Assembly: GCA_041749015.1 (NCBI GenBank) | Contig: JBGTCD010000057.1 | Coordinates: 1 to 13,699 of the forward strand | Length of the DNA stretch: 13,699 nucleotides | Direction: 5' to 3' | DNA from: JBGTCD01 sp041749015 | Lineage (GTDB): Bacteria; Bacteroidota; Bacteroidia; Cytophagales; Cyclobacteriaceae | Shown: positions 12,650 through 13,699 of the stretch, in pieces | Layout of the letters: each line of letters opens with the position of its first letter | Numbering within the stretch: position 1 is the first letter of the stretch | The notes under the pieces: model-generated | What the model was told of the DNA's origin: nothing | What the model saw: the letters and a program-made list of their open reading frames with translations, nothing else | Databases searched by the model: none | Program-made: the position numbers and the translations under genes

Positions 12650-13447
12650 ATGCTGGTTCAATTCATGATCCAAGAACATGGGGTGAGCCAACGCCAGGCG
12701 TGCAAAACATTAAGTGTGCCGCGCAGTTCATATCAATATCTTCCTAAGCCAAGGAATGATACACCTGTAATCAATGAATTACAGCGACTTGTTGAAAAGC
12801 ATCCTGCCATTGGTTTTTGGCAGAGCTATTTTCGCATTCGCCGCCAGGGTTTTATTTGGAACCATAAAAGAGTTTATCGCGTGTATACAGCACTTCATCT
12901 CAATATTCGAAGACGCTATAAGAAGCGCCTTCCAGCAAGAGTAAAGCAAGCCTTATTTCAGCCACAATCAATCAACCAGGTATGGTCAATTGATTTTATG
13001 AGCGATAGTTTGTGGGATGGCAGGAAGTTCAGACTGCTAAACATTATTGATGATTTTAACAGAGAGGTATTAACACTGGAAGCAGATCTTTCACTGCCTG
13101 CTCAGCGTGTGATTCGTGTGCTTGAATACCTGAAGGAGTTCAGAGGTCTGCCTAAGATGATTCGTGTTGATAACGGGCCGGAATTTATCTCCAATGCTTT
13201 GGATCAATGGTGCCGTAGCCATCAGATCAACCTTACTTATATTCAGCCAGGCAAGCCTATGCAAAACGGATATGTGGAGCGATGCAATGGAAGTGTCCGT
13301 AAGGAGTTGCTCAATGCAAATGTATTTTATTCTTTAAAAGAAGTCCGGGAAAAAATAGAAGAGTGGATGAGAGATTACAACTACGAGCGACCTCATGAGT
13401 CCCTTGGCTATCGGGCACCAATAGATCTTCTTGAAACATTAAGATGA
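12650..13447 (+). CDS. IS3-family OrfB (DDE integrase domain)
   Basis: 265 residues counted from the ATG at 12650, although the functional product is probably the OrfAB fusion, which enters about six codons upstream through the frameshift site. HTH-like HGVSQRQACKTLSVPRSSYQY (10-30) precedes the rve catalytic core: D115 (WSIDFMSD), D174 (VDNGPEF) and E210 (NGYVERCNG), with exactly 35 residues between D174 and E210, the D-D(35)E spacing of IS3 transposases. The usual ending YERPHESLGYRAPIDLL is present. No frame break, so it is potentially functional. Confidence 0.95.
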   Translation: MLVQFMIQEHGVSQRQACKTLSVPRSSYQYLPKPRNDTPVINELQRLVEKHPAIGFWQSYFRIRRQGFIWNHKRVYRVYTALHLNIRRRYKKRLPARVKQALFQPQSINQVWSIDFMSDSLWDGRKFRLLNIIDDFNREVLTLEADLSLPAQRVIRVLEYLKEFRGLPKMIRVDNGPEFISNALDQWCRSHQINLTYIQPGKPMQNGYVERCNGSVRKELLNANVFYSLKEVREKIEEWMRDYNYERPHESLGYRAPIDLLETLR

Positions 13448-13664
13448 AATGTTTTTTATCTATGAAGGTAAAATTAAATTTACATCCAACAGGTAAGCGG
13501 AAGCAAGCTCTGCTGGAGAGCAACTTGCCAGGAATACCCTGTTCGACTGGAATGGTCAAAGAGAGGCTTGATAACATATCAGCCTCTCTATCTTCAGACC
13601 ATTCCAAGAGAATGATGCCTAAAAAAACTCATCAAAAAAGCCGAGGAAAATCCGCAGTTTTTAT
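13448..13664 (+). other. Structured non-coding tail of the IS3 element
   Basis: After the OrfB stop there is no gene up to the right repeat. Two hairpins are visible. One at 13503-13528 has GCAAG/CTTGC and CTCT/AGAG. The larger one at 13548-13606 has TGGAATGGTC (13548-13557) with GACCATTCCA (13597-13606), and AGAGAGGC (13560-13567) with GCCTCTCT (13582-13589) and TGAT/ATCA inside. It could act as a terminator-like barrier or an RNA element; no function is established. Confidence 0.7.
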
Positions 13665-13699
13665 ACTTTTAATTGGCCCAAAAATAGGGGGAGCTTACA
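13665..13699 (-). repeat. Right terminal inverted repeat of the IS3 element
   Basis: Ends GGGGGAGCTTACA at the final base of the window, the exact complement of the first 13 bases of the left end. Confidence 0.92.

Larger units (their letters stand above)
12299..13699 (+). mobile_element. Complete IS3-family insertion sequence (IS407-like), 1401 bp
   Basis: The left end starts TGTAAGCTCCCCC at 12299 and the right end is its exact reverse complement at 13687-13699, the last base of the window; beyond this 13-bp core the ends remain similar for about 35 bases with one gap. The ends are 5'-TG..CA-3' as in IS3. It carries OrfA, a frameshift site and OrfB with a D-D-E catalytic set, all intact, so it may be active. 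The right target duplication lies outside the window; the left flank is ..ACTAAT. The tail after OrfB is long (about 250 bases) and heavily folded. Confidence 0.93.

Noticed and set aside
12630..12650. Disrupted transposase (frameshifted pseudogene)
   Set aside because: OrfB is in the -1 frame and an AAAAAAG slippery heptamer lies two codons before the OrfA stop, the normal IS3 arrangement.
1..13699. CRISPR array
   Set aside because: No regularly spaced direct repeats of CRISPR size; the 10-bp repeats at 1840-1879 have no spacers.

Overview
The window looks like chromosomal accessory/housekeeping DNA from a member of the phylum Bacteroidota, probably a Cytophagales-like marine or environmental bacterium. 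Three things support this. Several protein families are largely confined to that phylum: the small Zn-ribbon protein at 2322, the two-module protein at 84-689, and the ParE/antitoxin style at 8368-8891. Upstream regions carry the Bacteroidota promoter element TAnnTTTG instead of TATAAT, and most genes lack a Shine-Dalgarno sequence. The one clear secretory signal ends in the typical A-Q junction. I cannot name the species.

Layout. 1-1130: three leftward genes, namely the start of a probable cupin-like gene, a two-module Cys-rich protein whose stop abuts the cupin start, and a 20-cysteine cytosolic copper-storage protein (Csp/DUF326). 1348-1739: a bidirectional terminator and a short, tail-less SSB. 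1740-3090: a divergent regulatory region with 10-bp phased repeats, then rightward DoxX, a small Zn-ribbon protein and DUF1330. 3113-5763: cytidine deaminase (leftward), the tRNA methylthiotransferase MtaB (rightward, with a promoter almost touching its ATG) and a nitroreductase whose stop overlaps that of mtaB. 5893-8309: a PrxQ-type peroxiredoxin and an exported gamma-glutamyltransferase-family enzyme. 8368-8891: a RelE/ParE-type toxin-antitoxin pair. 9089-9604: a SUKH (SMI1/KNR4) protein.

From 9605 on the window is mobile-element territory. About 140 bases resemble an eroded insertion-sequence end. A leftward ~700-nt group II intron follows (9826 to about 10523/10525) that has lost its reverse transcriptase: after an ATG only eight codons and a small hairpin remain where the ORF should be, while the 5' end, domain I hairpins and a domain V/VI-like 3' end are recognisable. 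The intron sits directly behind a hairpin that follows a YfcC/DcuC-type transporter gene (10593-11924). The window ends exactly at the right terminus of an intact IS3-family element (12299-13699) with OrfA, OrfB, a frameshift heptamer, 13-bp perfect terminal repeats and an unusually structured 3' tail.

How the genes relate: most are independent housekeeping or stress genes (copper storage, peroxide and nitro-group reduction, glutathione/gamma-glutamyl turnover, tRNA modification, pyrimidine salvage). I see no multi-gene pathway and no convincing new defence system. The most interesting structures are non-coding: the RT-less group II intron with a minimised domain IV, the phased repeats before doxX, and the folded tail of the IS3 element.
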